Below, one piece after another: positions 37,473 to 46,139 of a DNA stretch of 64,000 nt. Where the stretch lies: the NCBI RefSeq assembly GCF_041438865.1, contig NZ_CP109450.1, positions 248,001 to 312,000 of the forward strand. The letters run 5' to 3'. This DNA is from Streptomyces sp. NBC_01471. GTDB lineage: Bacteria > Actinomycetota > Actinomycetes > Streptomycetales > Streptomycetaceae. The translations under genes were made by a program, and so were the position numbers. Under the pieces are notes generated by a model. The model was given only the letters and a program-made list of their open reading frames with translations. It made no database searches and was not told the origin of the DNA. How positions within the stretch are numbered: the stretch's first letter is position 1; each line of letters begins with the position of its first letter.

Positions 37473-38690
37473 ATGACGGCCATCCAGGATGAACTGTCGA
37501 AGATGGCCTCAACGGAGTTCCCGTTGACGAGGGAACGCACCTATCTGGATGCCGCTTGCATCGGTGTGGCTTCGCAACGCACCGTGGATGCCGTCACCCA
37601 TTTCACCGAGCGGACACAGTGGATTCCGGCGGATTCGGGCACGGCCCACCACGGCGAGCTGAATACGGCGCGGGACGCGGCCCGTCCCCGCGCGGCACGC
37701 CTCATCGGCGCACAGCCGCAGGACATCGCACTCGTCGAGAGCGCCACCCACGGTCTGTCGATCGCCGCCCAGGCGTTACCGCTCAAGCCCGGGGACACCG
37801 TCGCCCTCGCCGACCTCGAATACATCCAGATGGGCGTCACCTGGTCGCAGTTGGCGCGGAGCGGCATCGGCATCCGCAGGGTCCCGCACACCGCGGGAGA
37901 GGTCTCGGTCGACGTCCTGCGGGCCTGTCTCGACGATGACGTGGCGGTTCTCGCGCTGAGTTCCGTGCAGTGGACGAACGGATTCCGCGCGGACCTCGCC
38001 GCCGTGTCCGAGCTGTGCCGCAGCCGTGGAATCTGGCTCGTGGTCGATGCCGCCCAGCACATCGGTGCCCTCCCGTTCGACGTGTCTGCGACACCCGTGG
38101 ACATCCTGGTGTGCAGCGGACACAAGTGGCTCAACTCCCCCTTCGGTACGGGGTTCCTCTATCTGGCACCCGAGATCCGTGAGCGACTGCACCGCCCGAT
38201 GTCCGGCTTCTTCGCGGCCGAGCCGCCCGCCGACACCTGGGGCATGGCCTTCCTGCGTCCCGACATCAGTCCTTTCCAGGACTTCACGTACACCGGCGAC
38301 GCGCGGGCCTGGGAGATCGGCGGCACCTCGAACTACCCCGGAGGCATCGCGCTGGCCTCCGCCCTCGACCTGGTGATCGAAGTCGGGCCTCCCGTGATGG
38401 CCGACCACATCTTCGCGCTCACCGACCACCTGCTCGCCGGGCTGGACCGCCTGGGGCTCGTCGTCGTCACACCGCGCCGTCGGCGGCACCGCTCCGGCAT
38501 CGTCACATTCACCCTGGGCACGAGCACGGCGGACACCGCCCTGATGAACTACCTCGGCGGGGCCGGTGTCGCGGTGAGCGTGCGGTACACGGCCGGGGTC
38601 GGCGGCATCAGGGTCTCCTGCCACTGGTTCAACTCGCCGGCCGACGTCGGCCTGCTCCTCGACGTGGTGGGTCACTTCACACGCTCCTGA
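37473..38690 (+). CDS. class V PLP aminotransferase/cysteine desulfurase-like enzyme
   Basis: A 405-residue fold-type I PLP enzyme in the cysteine desulfurase/isopenicillin N epimerase superfamily. Landmarks are RTYLDAACIGVASQRTV at the start, ESATHGLSIAAQ, VDAAQHIGALPFDV with the PLP-binding Asp, and the Schiff-base Lys in CSGHKWLNSPFGTGFLY. It is the only rightward gene inside the cluster and has its own copy of the cluster motif. Possible roles are epimerising or modifying an amino acid, or removing sulfur or sulfite from cysteine derivatives to feed the cysteate-synthase-like enzyme. The sequence alone does not decide. Confidence 0.85.
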   Translation: MTAIQDELSKMASTEFPLTRERTYLDAACIGVASQRTVDAVTHFTERTQWIPADSGTAHHGELNTARDAARPRAARLIGAQPQDIALVESATHGLSIAAQALPLKPGDTVALADLEYIQMGVTWSQLARSGIGIRRVPHTAGEVSVDVLRACLDDDVAVLALSSVQWTNGFRADLAAVSELCRSRGIWLVVDAAQHIGALPFDVSATPVDILVCSGHKWLNSPFGTGFLYLAPEIRERLHRPMSGFFAAEPPADTWGMAFLRPDISPFQDFTYTGDARAWEIGGTSNYPGGIALASALDLVIEVGPPVMADHIFALTDHLLAGLDRLGLVVVTPRRRRHRSGIVTFTLGTSTADTALMNYLGGAGVAVSVRYTAGVGGIRVSCHWFNSPADVGLLLDVVGHFTRS

Positions 38691-38725
38691 CGACAGAAGA
38701 ACAGGGGCGCGGGCGTGCGATGTCC

Positions 38726-38745
38726 GCGCCGTGATCACACGGCGC
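38726..38745. terminator. terminator hairpin between convergent genes
   Basis: GCGCCGTG and its complement form an 8-bp stem with loop ATCA, between the rightward class V enzyme and the leftward ketosynthase gene. Confidence 0.55.
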
Positions 38746-38792
38746 CCCCGCGGGGCACGCACCGGGCGACGCACCCACCGGGGCGGGCAGGG

Positions 38793-40028
38793 TCAGGAAG
38801 CTGTCAGGACGAGCGCCGCGTTGTGGCCGCCGAACCCCATCGAAGTACTGACGGCGACGTCGATCGGGGCGCTGCGCGGCGCGCCGCTCACCACGTCGAT
38901 CTCGACTTCCGGGTCGAGCCGCGTGAGGTTGGCGGTGGGCGGCACGCTGTGGTGTTCGACGGCGAGCGCGGTGTAGGCGGCTTCGATCGCGCCGCACGCA
39001 CCCAGCGTATGACCGATGACTCCCTTGGTGGATGTCACGAGGGGCCGGTCGCCCAGCACGCGGCGCAACATCCGGCCCTCGGCTACGTCGTTGAGCACCG
39101 TGGCCGTTCCATGGGCGTTGACGTGGTCGACGTCCGACGGCCCGAGTCCGGCGTCCGCCAGAGCGACTCGCAGCGCCCGCTCGATGCCGTGGCCGCCCGG
39201 ATCCGGCGCGGTGGGGTGGTGGGCGTCCGATGCGCTGCCGTATCCGCGCAGCACGGCGTGGACCCTGGCGCCGCGGGCCCTGGCGTCCGCGGTCCGCTCG
39301 AGGACCAGCACGCCCGCGCCCTCGGCGGCCACGAATCCGTCCCGGCCCGCGTCGAAGGGCCTGGAGGCCCGGCCGGGTTCGTCCGTACGCCCGGACAGCG
39401 CGCCCATCTTGCTGAGCGCAGCGACGACAAGGGGTGTCAGCGCGGACTCGGTGCCGCCGGCGACGACCACGTCGCAGGCGCCCGACCGGAGGAGCTCGCG
39501 TGCGGTACCCAGCGCCGTGCCGCCCGCGGCGCACGCGGCGGCACTGACCTCGCTGGGCCCCTTCGCCCCGATGTCGATCGCGACGTGCCCGGCGACCATG
39601 TTCACCATGAACATAGGGATCGTGAGCGGGGAGACCTTGCGGGGGCCCCGCTCGAGCAGCGTGGTGTGCTGGCGTTCCAGGGACTCCATCCCGCCGAGTG
39701 AGTTGCCGAGCACGACCCCCACACGGGTGCCGTCCCACCGCGCCGGGTCCCAGCCCGCGTCCGCCAGGGCCTGGCGCGAGGCGACGATCGCCAACTGCGC
39801 GAACCGGTCGAATCCCCACGCGGAGAAGCCCCCGAGGAGGGCTTCGGCGTCAAAACCCGGTACACGGCAGGTGACACGGATCGGGAGCTCTCGCAGCGTC
39901 TCGTCCGCCGTCGCACACGAGAGGCCCGATGTGACGCGGTCCCAGTTCTCCTTGATCCCGATGCCGGCCGGGGTCACCAGGCCGAGCCCGGTGATCGCCG
40001 CCCCGAAAGACGTCTTCTGCCCGGCCAT
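38793..40028 (-). CDS. beta-ketoacyl-ACP synthase (FabF type)
   Basis: A condensing enzyme of 411 residues, the size of a KAS II. The catalytic triad is present: Cys in VSAAACAAGG, His in VNAHGTATVLND and His in IGHTLGACGAIE. The C-terminus has SMGFGGHNAALVL. Its ATG overlaps the stop of a free-standing ACP gene, so it probably elongates or loads an acyl chain on that carrier. With the nearby AMP ligase and second ACP it likely provides the starter acyl group for C1 of the NRPS. Confidence 0.9.
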   Translation of the reverse strand: MAGQKTSFGAAITGLGLVTPAGIGIKENWDRVTSGLSCATADETLRELPIRVTCRVPGFDAEALLGGFSAWGFDRFAQLAIVASRQALADAGWDPARWDGTRVGVVLGNSLGGMESLERQHTTLLERGPRKVSPLTIPMFMVNMVAGHVAIDIGAKGPSEVSAAACAAGGTALGTARELLRSGACDVVVAGGTESALTPLVVAALSKMGALSGRTDEPGRASRPFDAGRDGFVAAEGAGVLVLERTADARARGARVHAVLRGYGSASDAHHPTAPDPGGHGIERALRVALADAGLGPSDVDHVNAHGTATVLNDVAEGRMLRRVLGDRPLVTSTKGVIGHTLGACGAIEAAYTALAVEHHSVPPTANLTRLDPEVEIDVVSGAPRSAPIDVAVSTSMGFGGHNAALVLTAS

Positions 40029-40267
40029 CAGAGTGTGGCCTCCCGTGTCTCGACGAGCTCGGCGGCGTCGTGCAGGGTCATCGAGACGGTCAACTCGCCG
40101 TCCTCGATGGCGACCCCGAACTCGTCCTCCAGGGCGAGTCCCAGCTCGATGAGGGTCAGGGAGTCGAATCTGAGCGCCCCGAAAGCCGATTCCGGGCGGA
40201 TCGCTCCCCGCTCGACCTTGAACCTGGTGGACAGCACCGCGGCCATCCGCTCTTCAGTGGCATTCAT
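40028..40267 (-). CDS. acyl carrier protein
   Basis: A 79-residue free-standing carrier with the phosphopantetheine serine in RFDSLTLIELGLALEDEFGV. It is coupled to the downstream ketosynthase by a one-base stop/start overlap. It probably carries the starter acyl chain. Confidence 0.88.
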   Translation of the reverse strand: MNATEERMAAVLSTRFKVERGAIRPESAFGALRFDSLTLIELGLALEDEFGVAIEDGELTVSMTLHDAAELVETREATL

Positions 40268-40348
40268 GCCGTCGCTCCTGACGTGTGAGGCGCGTTGCCC
40301 GGGGCCCGCTCCGACCGTGCCCCGTACCTGTCCCGTACCGATTGCGGA

Positions 40349-41725
40349 TCATTCCCACGGGTGGGACCTGAGCAGGTCCCTGTTCCGGAGGATCTTCCCG
40401 CTCCTGTTGCGGGGCAGAGCCGCCGTCCTGAAGATGACCTTCGGAACCTTGAAAGGGCTCAGGTTCCGCTGACACCAGCGGATCAGTTCGCCGGACGGCG
40501 GAAGCCCTTCGCCGCCGACGTACGCCTCGATCGCACCGCTGTGGACGACGACCGCCTCCTGAATCGCCGGATGCCCCCGCAACACCCCTTCGATCTCGGC
40601 CAGATCGACCTTCATACCCCCCACCGTGGCGACGGAGTCGAGGCGCCCGAGGATCGCGAGCGCTCCCGTCGACTCGTCCAGCGCGCACCGGTCGTAGGTC
40701 CGCAGCCAGCCGTCCGTGTAGCGGTCGGCGTCGCCGTGCAGGTACGGCGAGCGGTCGACCCGGATGTAGAGTTCCGACTCCACGGATTTGAGTTCCACCG
40801 TGTCGCCGGCCGGGTAACCGACCCACGGTGCACGGCTCTTGGACCCGGTCAGGTCACCGGTCACCATGCCCGTCTCCGTCATCCCGTAGATCTGCCCGAC
40901 GGGCACTCCGTATCTCTTCAGGAAGCGGTCGTAGGCGGCCTCGGGGAGCGGTTCACCGGCCGACATGGTGACCCGCAGCGACGGCAGGGGCCGGCCCGAG
41001 GCACGCGACAACAGGTCGAAGTGGAACGGGATTCCGAAGACGGCGTGCACATCAGCCTCCCGGCCGGTCTCCAGAACCGCGCCGATGCGGGTGCTGGCCG
41101 GCAGCACCAGTTCCGCGCCGGAGCTGAGCGCGTACAGGAACCCTCCGATGAGCCCTACCGTGTGCACGAGCGAGTTCAGCAGGAGGATGCGTTCCCCCCG
41201 GCCGGGCATGCCGTCCAGGGACGCGTAGCGCACGAGTTCGTCCCGCAGTGACCTGCCGGTGCGCCCGATGACCTTGGGCACACCCGTGGACCCGGAACTG
41301 AACTGCACCAGGCAGATGTCCTTGTCCGCGGGACGGCCACCGGGCCGGGTGGAGACCACGAGAGGGCTCTCCTCCACGAGCCCCGTACCGCCGCTCTCCG
41401 GGGCCACCGCGGCGACCAGGAACTGTGGCTCGCACAGCGCGACGAGACGCTCCCGCTCGGCAGGTGGGGTGCGCGCGTCGATCAGGATCGTCTGCGCGCC
41501 GACGGACCACAGGCCGACCAGGGTCTGCATCAGGGTGAACCCGGGCGGCACGTACACGGCGACGGATGCCCCCAAACCGATGCCCTCGCTGCGGAAGAGG
41601 TCCGCCAACTCCCCTGCCCCGGAACGTAGTCCGTCGCGGGTGAGACGCCCACGGAGTCTGGCCAGCGGGGCGTCCGCGGGCTCCCGGTCCAGAAGTTCCT
41701 CGCCCCACCATGCTCGGGTGGCCAT
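40349..41725 (-). CDS. ANL-superfamily acyl/aryl-AMP ligase
   Basis: Activates a carboxylic acid as an adenylate and passes it to CoA or, more likely here, to a carrier protein. The 458-residue protein has the P-loop motif [18 protein letters not shown], the A5-like YGMTETGMV, the hinge GRLDSVATVGGMKVDLAEIE and the C-terminal lysine in PRNRSGKILR. The ATG follows GGAGGAG. It is flanked on each side by an ACP gene, which points to loading of one or both. The acid cannot be read from the sequence. Confidence 0.87.
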   Translation of the reverse strand: MATRAWWGEELLDREPADAPLARLRGRLTRDGLRSGAGELADLFRSEGIGLGASVAVYVPPGFTLMQTLVGLWSVGAQTILIDARTPPAERERLVALCEPQFLVAAVAPESGGTGLVEESPLVVSTRPGGRPADKDICLVQFSSGSTGVPKVIGRTGRSLRDELVRYASLDGMPGRGERILLLNSLVHTVGLIGGFLYALSSGAELVLPASTRIGAVLETGREADVHAVFGIPFHFDLLSRASGRPLPSLRVTMSAGEPLPEAAYDRFLKRYGVPVGQIYGMTETGMVTGDLTGSKSRAPWVGYPAGDTVELKSVESELYIRVDRSPYLHGDADRYTDGWLRTYDRCALDESTGALAILGRLDSVATVGGMKVDLAEIEGVLRGHPAIQEAVVVHSGAIEAYVGGEGLPPSGELIRWCQRNLSPFKVPKVIFRTAALPRNRSGKILRNRDLLRSHPWE

Positions 41726-41805
41726 CGCTCACTCCTCCTCGACTTCGGATTGCCGACCGGTTCGTGCCGGACCGTTTCCGGCGTGCACGACGAGCGCTTC
41801 CTCGT

Positions 41806-42063
41806 TCACGCGGCCGTGGGCGCCTCCATGTCGGCCGGGAAGTTCTCGGCCAGATAGAGGTGAATGTCCCTGACCGAGGCGAATCCCTCAAGAACGGCCT
41901 GCTCCGGGTCGAGTTCGATGCCGTGGCGTTCCTCCAGGAGGTGCTGGAGGAGGACGAGCGAGAAGGAGTCCAGGGCCAGGGGGGTTTCGTAGCCCACCTC
42001 TCCGGAGGCCTGCATGGACAGGGCTTCCGTCACGATCCTCTGAAGGTCGCTCTTCCTGATCAC
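41806..42063 (-). CDS. acyl carrier protein
   Basis: An 85-residue carrier with the attachment serine in LALDSFSLVLLQHLLEERHGI. GTG 42063 is chosen because AGAGGA lies upstream; a frame-extending GTG at 42084 is possible. It lies between the aminotransferase and the AMP ligase on the same strand. It is distinct in sequence from the second ACP, so the two probably serve different steps. Confidence 0.82.
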   Translation of the reverse strand: MIRKSDLQRIVTEALSMQASGEVGYETPLALDSFSLVLLQHLLEERHGIELDPEQAVLEGFASVRDIHLYLAENFPADMEAPTAA

Positions 42064-42203
42064 GGTAGGGATTCCTCTCGCCACAGCACGGAGGCGTGCC
42101 TGTGGGGGTCATGGGACGTCGGTCGTGGGTACTGCTCGCTGTTGTACGCACCGGCCGCCGCGCGGCTCCGGTTGCCTGTCACGGCCCGGTGGCGGCCCTG
42201 GGC

Positions 42204-43520
42204 TCAGGCCCTCGGTCCGGCCCGGATGACCTCGCGCCGCGTCTGCTCCGCGACCAGGTCCGCCAGCCTGTCGAGTCCGGTCCCGATCTCCGCGGGTGTC
42301 AGCAGGCTGCACGAAAGGCGCAGTTGGTGGTCGCCCGCGCCGCTCTCCGCGTAGAAGTGCGCCATCGGGGTCCACAGCACCCGGTGTACGCGCGCGGAGC
42401 GTTCGAGCATCTCGTCGTCGGCGCGGAACGGCACGGAGAGCACGACGAAGAATCCGCCGGTCGGCACGTTCCAGCGGACTTCTGCGCCCTGGCCGGCCGG
42501 GAAGCGGTTCCGCAAGCCGTCACACACGAGGTCCACGTTGCGCCGGTAGGACGCTCTGACCTCCGCGTTGGCCTCGAAGAGGCTGAAGTCGTGCTCCAGG
42601 AGCTGCCCCGCGACGAGTGCCTGGCTGATCGGCGAGGTGTTGACGGTCACCATACTTTTGATCTTCGCCAGTTCGTCGGCCAGGTACCCGGTGGTCCGCC
42701 CCCGCACGGTCACCCGCTGGTCGGCCACGGCGAAGCCGACCCGCACGCCGGGCGACGCCGTCTTCGCGAACGATCCGAGGTAGACGACGCGAGCCCCCTC
42801 GTCGAGCGCCTTGAGCGTGGGCAGCCGGTCGCCGCGCCCCGTGAAGTGGCCGTAGGGGTTGTCCTCCAGGAGCAGCAGGTCCTCCCGCGCCGCCACCTCG
42901 ATGAGCCGGCGCCGGGTCGTGATGTCGAGACAGATCCCGGTGGGATTGGAGAAATCCGGTACCAGGTACAGGCAGCGGGGCCGCAGCCCTTCGCGGCGCG
43001 TCGCGCGCAGTCGCTCCTGCAGGTCGTCGATGTCGATCCCACGGTCTCCCGAGGCCACCGGCACCACCGGCATGCCGACCAGCCTCGCGGCGCCGGTAAA
43101 ACCCGCGTAGGTCGGTGACACGGCGAGCGCCACGTCCCGCCCGTCCCGGCGCAGCGCGCGCAGGACCAGCAGCATCGCCTCCTGGGCACCGACGGTGACG
43201 ACGATGGACTCCGGGTCGACCGCGATGCCCTCGTCGACCGCCAGGTGGCGTGCGACCAGGTCGTGCACGATGCCCTTGGTACGCCCGTACTGGAACAGGG
43301 TGCGGACGATCTGCTTGTCGTCGCAGTCCCGTTCCGATGCCAGGAACGCGCAGTACCGCCGCAGATAGCGGTCGAGATCACCGATGCGGAAGAACTCTTC
43401 CGAAGGGCGGCCCGCGGCGAAGGACACCGCGTCCGGGTAGCGGTCGGCCACCTCGTTCAGGAAGGTGACCGAGTCCATCAACGGGTCACCCACCGCCGCG
43501 TTCAGATCCGACAACTCCAT
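42204..43520 (-). CDS. arylglycine aminotransferase (HpgT/PglE family)
   Basis: PLP enzyme of 438 residues that should aminate 3,5-dihydroxyphenylglyoxylate (and perhaps a second arylglyoxylate) to the arylglycine. Landmarks are VSFAAGRPSEEFF, VTVGAQEAMLLVLRAL, LVPDFSNPTGICLD, EDNPYGHF and the PLP Lys in YLGSFAKTASPGVRVGF. The start ATG follows the string AGAGTGGGCGGC; the sequence around this start (MELSD) is strikingly like that of the second DpgC gene. It heads a unit with ACP, ligase, ACP and ketosynthase. One copy of the cluster motif lies 35 bases upstream. Confidence 0.88.
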   Translation of the reverse strand: MELSDLNAAVGDPLMDSVTFLNEVADRYPDAVSFAAGRPSEEFFRIGDLDRYLRRYCAFLASERDCDDKQIVRTLFQYGRTKGIVHDLVARHLAVDEGIAVDPESIVVTVGAQEAMLLVLRALRRDGRDVALAVSPTYAGFTGAARLVGMPVVPVASGDRGIDIDDLQERLRATRREGLRPRCLYLVPDFSNPTGICLDITTRRRLIEVAAREDLLLLEDNPYGHFTGRGDRLPTLKALDEGARVVYLGSFAKTASPGVRVGFAVADQRVTVRGRTTGYLADELAKIKSMVTVNTSPISQALVAGQLLEHDFSLFEANAEVRASYRRNVDLVCDGLRNRFPAGQGAEVRWNVPTGGFFVVLSVPFRADDEMLERSARVHRVLWTPMAHFYAESGAGDHQLRLSCSLLTPAEIGTGLDRLADLVAEQTRREVIRAGPRA

Positions 43521-43555
43521 GCCGCCCACTCTGCGGCCGGCCTGCGGGGCGCGGC

Positions 43556-43577
43556 TATCGGTGATCTCCACCGTTAC
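43556..43577 (-). promoter_or_regulatory. cluster motif upstream of the aminotransferase
   Basis: Minus strand reads GTAAC, then GGTGGAGATCACC, then GATA, with dyad GTG-N5-CAC. It lies 35 bases before the ATG. Confidence 0.7.
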
Positions 43578-43671
43578 GTCACCTGCCGGCAGGAGCGGCG
43601 GGGTCCGGGCAGGCCTCCCGGACTGGTGGGGAGCAGGTGGGGCGGGACCCGGCGCACACCGACAGTGCGTA

Positions 43672-45114
43672 TCAGAGGGTGCGCAGCAGTATCGCCGGCT
43701 GCTCGACGCAGTCGGCCACGTAGCGCAGGAAGCCGCCGGCGACGCCGCCGTCGCAGACCCGGTGGTCGAACGTCAGGGACAGCTGGACGACCTGGCGTAC
43801 CGCCAGTTCGCCGTGGTGCACCCATGGTTTGGGCACGATCCGGCCGACGCCGAGCATGGCGGCCTCGGGGTGGTTGATGATCGGGGTGGAACCGTCGATG
43901 CCGAAGACGCCGTAGTTGTTGAGTGTGAACGTGCCGCCGGTCACCTCGGCGGGCGTCAGCGCCCCCTGCCCGGCCCGGTCGGTGAGGCGCGCGAACTCCT
44001 GCGTCAGCGATTCGGCGGAGCGGGTGTGCGCGTCGCGCACGACCGGCACGACCAGGCCCCGGCCGGTCTGTGCGGCGAAGCCGAGGTGCACGGCGGGCAG
44101 CCGCACGATCTCCCGGGCTCCGGCGTCCACCGTGGCGTTCAGCTCGGGGAACCGGCCGAGCGCCGCCGTGCAGAGGCGGGCGAGCAGCGCGAGTACGGAG
44201 ATCTTCGAGCCACCCGCCGCGTTCATCACGGCGCGGGCCGCCATCAGCTCCGTCGCGTCCGCGTCCACCCAGCAGGTCGCCTCGGGAATCTCCCGGCGGC
44301 TGCGGGCCATCTTCTCCGCGACCGCACCCCGCATACCCTTGAGCGGCACCCGCTCCCCCTCCTCCGCAGCCGCCGCGGTGGGGGCATCCGGCACCCGCGC
44401 GGCGGGCTGCGTGTCCGGGGCCTTCTGCGTCACCTGCCCGATCGCCCGCTCCACGTCCGTCCGCAGGATCAGCCCCCGGCGTCCCGACCCGGCCAGCTGC
44501 CGCAGATCGAGACCGTGCCGCCTCGCCAGCCGCCGCACCAACGGCGACACCACTGGCACCGGCGCGGTCGCATCGGCCAAGCTCCGTGCGCCCACGCCCT
44601 CAACGAGAGCGCCCTCAACGAGAACACCGTCCCCGGAAGCGCCGTCTCCGAGAGCGCCGTCCAGTGGGGCGCCGTGGGCCTGCAAGCCGTCGGGGGCCAC
44701 CCGGCGGCGGCGTGCGGCGGGCGCCCCCGTGCCGTAACCGACCAGCACATTGCCCGAGGTATCACTCCCACCCGCCCCGGTTGAAGGACCGGACGGACCG
44801 GACGGGCCTGACGAGCCGAACGCCGTTTCCTCCGGCGGCATCGTGCCGGACACCGGCGCCGTGCCGTCGCCACCGACCGCGACCGTCATCAGCGGCGCCC
44901 CGACCGGCAGTTCACTGCCCTCCTCACCGAAGCGCGCCGTCACCACCCCGCCATACGGACAGGGCACCTCCACCCGCGCCTTCGCCGTCTCCACCTCCAC
45001 CACCGGCTGATCCACCACGACGACATCTCCGACCGCCACCAGCCAGCCCACGATCTCCGCCCCGGTCAGCCCCTCGCCAAGATCGGGCAGCCTGAACTCG
45101 AGCACCTGGGCCAT
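43672..45114 (-). CDS. 2-oxoacid dehydrogenase E2 (dihydrolipoyl acyltransferase, branched-chain type)
   Basis: Transfers the acyl group from E1 to CoA. The 480-residue protein has one lipoyl domain (lipoyl Lys in VEVETAKARVEVPCP), a long Gly/Ser/Pro-rich linker, an E3-binding domain (VSPLVRRLARRHGLDL and GSGRRGLILRTDVERAI) and a catalytic domain ending with the active-site motif LTFDHRVCDGG. The start overlaps the E1 beta stop. No E3 gene is present, so the cell's general lipoamide dehydrogenase must serve. Its location inside a Dpg cluster is unusual. Confidence 0.9.
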   Translation of the reverse strand: MAQVLEFRLPDLGEGLTGAEIVGWLVAVGDVVVVDQPVVEVETAKARVEVPCPYGGVVTARFGEEGSELPVGAPLMTVAVGGDGTAPVSGTMPPEETAFGSSGPSGPSGPSTGAGGSDTSGNVLVGYGTGAPAARRRRVAPDGLQAHGAPLDGALGDGASGDGVLVEGALVEGVGARSLADATAPVPVVSPLVRRLARRHGLDLRQLAGSGRRGLILRTDVERAIGQVTQKAPDTQPAARVPDAPTAAAAEEGERVPLKGMRGAVAEKMARSRREIPEATCWVDADATELMAARAVMNAAGGSKISVLALLARLCTAALGRFPELNATVDAGAREIVRLPAVHLGFAAQTGRGLVVPVVRDAHTRSAESLTQEFARLTDRAGQGALTPAEVTGGTFTLNNYGVFGIDGSTPIINHPEAAMLGVGRIVPKPWVHHGELAVRQVVQLSLTFDHRVCDGGVAGGFLRYVADCVEQPAILLRTL

Positions 45115-46139
45115 CAGCTCTCCGCCTCCCACTGAAGCCGCGCGACCGCGTCCAGTACCCGGTCCACCCCGGGAAGATGGTGCCGCTCCAGCATCGGCGG
45201 TGGATACGGAATATCGAACCCCGCCACCCGCAGCACCGGCGCCTCCAGGTGGTGGAAGCACCGCTCGCTCACCCGCGCCGCGATCTCCCCTCCAGGCCCA
45301 CCGAAACCCGCCGCCTCGTGCACCACCACCGCACGCCCCGTGCGCTTCACCGACCGCACCACCGTCTCGTCGTCGAAGGGCACCAGCGACCTGAGGTCCA
45401 CCACCTCCAGGTCCCAGCCCTCGTCGCGCGCCGCCTCCGCCGCCTCCAGACACACCGGCACGCTCGGCCCGTACGTGATCAGCGTGGCGCTGGAACCAGA
45501 ACGCCGCACCAGCGCCCTGCCGATCGGCCCCACGACCGCCGGTGTCTCCGGCGACCACCGCGCCTTCGACCAGTAGAGCCGCTTCGGTTCCAGGAACACC
45601 ACCGGGTCGTCCGAGGCGATCGCAGCCCGCAGCAGCCCGTAGGCATCCTCCACGGTCGCCGGGGTGACGACGTGCAGTCCCGGCGTGGCCATGTAGTAGG
45701 CCTCCGACGAGTCGCTGTGGTGCTCGACGCCGCCGATCCCGCCGCCGTAGGGGATGCGTACGGTCAGCGGCATCCGCATCGCACCGCCCGTACGGTTGCG
45801 CATCTTGGCCACGTGGCTCACCAGCTGCTCGAACGACGGGTACGCAAAGGCGTCGAACTGCATCTCGACCACCGGCCGCAGGCCGTACATGGCCATGCCG
45901 ACCGCTGCGCCGAGGATGCCGGCCTCCGCGAGCGGGGTGTCCGTGCACCGGTCGTCGCCGAACTCCTTCGCCAGGCCGTCCGTGATGCGGAAGACGCCGC
46001 CGAGCGTGCCGACGTCCTCCCCCAGCACATGGACCGAGGGGTCCTCGGCCATCGCGTCGCGCAGGGCGCGCTGCAACGCCTGTGCCATCGTGGCCGGCTT
46101 CTCCGCCCGCGCGGCCGGCAGCGCCGCGACCGTGGTCAC
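45114..46139 (-). CDS. 2-oxoacid dehydrogenase E1 beta subunit
   Basis: 341 residues; pairs with the alpha subunit to decarboxylate a 2-oxoacid with thiamine diphosphate. Landmarks are VHVLGEDVGTLGGVFRIT, EAGILGAAVGMAMYGLRPVVEMQFDAF, IPYGGGIGGVEHHSDSSEAYY and PKRLYWSKARW. The GTG start overlaps the E1 alpha stop (GTGA), so the two subunits are made together. The HHSDSSEAYY variant is of the branched-chain/pyruvate class and does not fix the substrate. Confidence 0.92.
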   Translation of the reverse strand: MTTVAALPAARAEKPATMAQALQRALRDAMAEDPSVHVLGEDVGTLGGVFRITDGLAKEFGDDRCTDTPLAEAGILGAAVGMAMYGLRPVVEMQFDAFAYPSFEQLVSHVAKMRNRTGGAMRMPLTVRIPYGGGIGGVEHHSDSSEAYYMATPGLHVVTPATVEDAYGLLRAAIASDDPVVFLEPKRLYWSKARWSPETPAVVGPIGRALVRRSGSSATLITYGPSVPVCLEAAEAARDEGWDLEVVDLRSLVPFDDETVVRSVKRTGRAVVVHEAAGFGGPGGEIAARVSERCFHHLEAPVLRVAGFDIPYPPPMLERHHLPGVDRVLDAVARLQWEAES

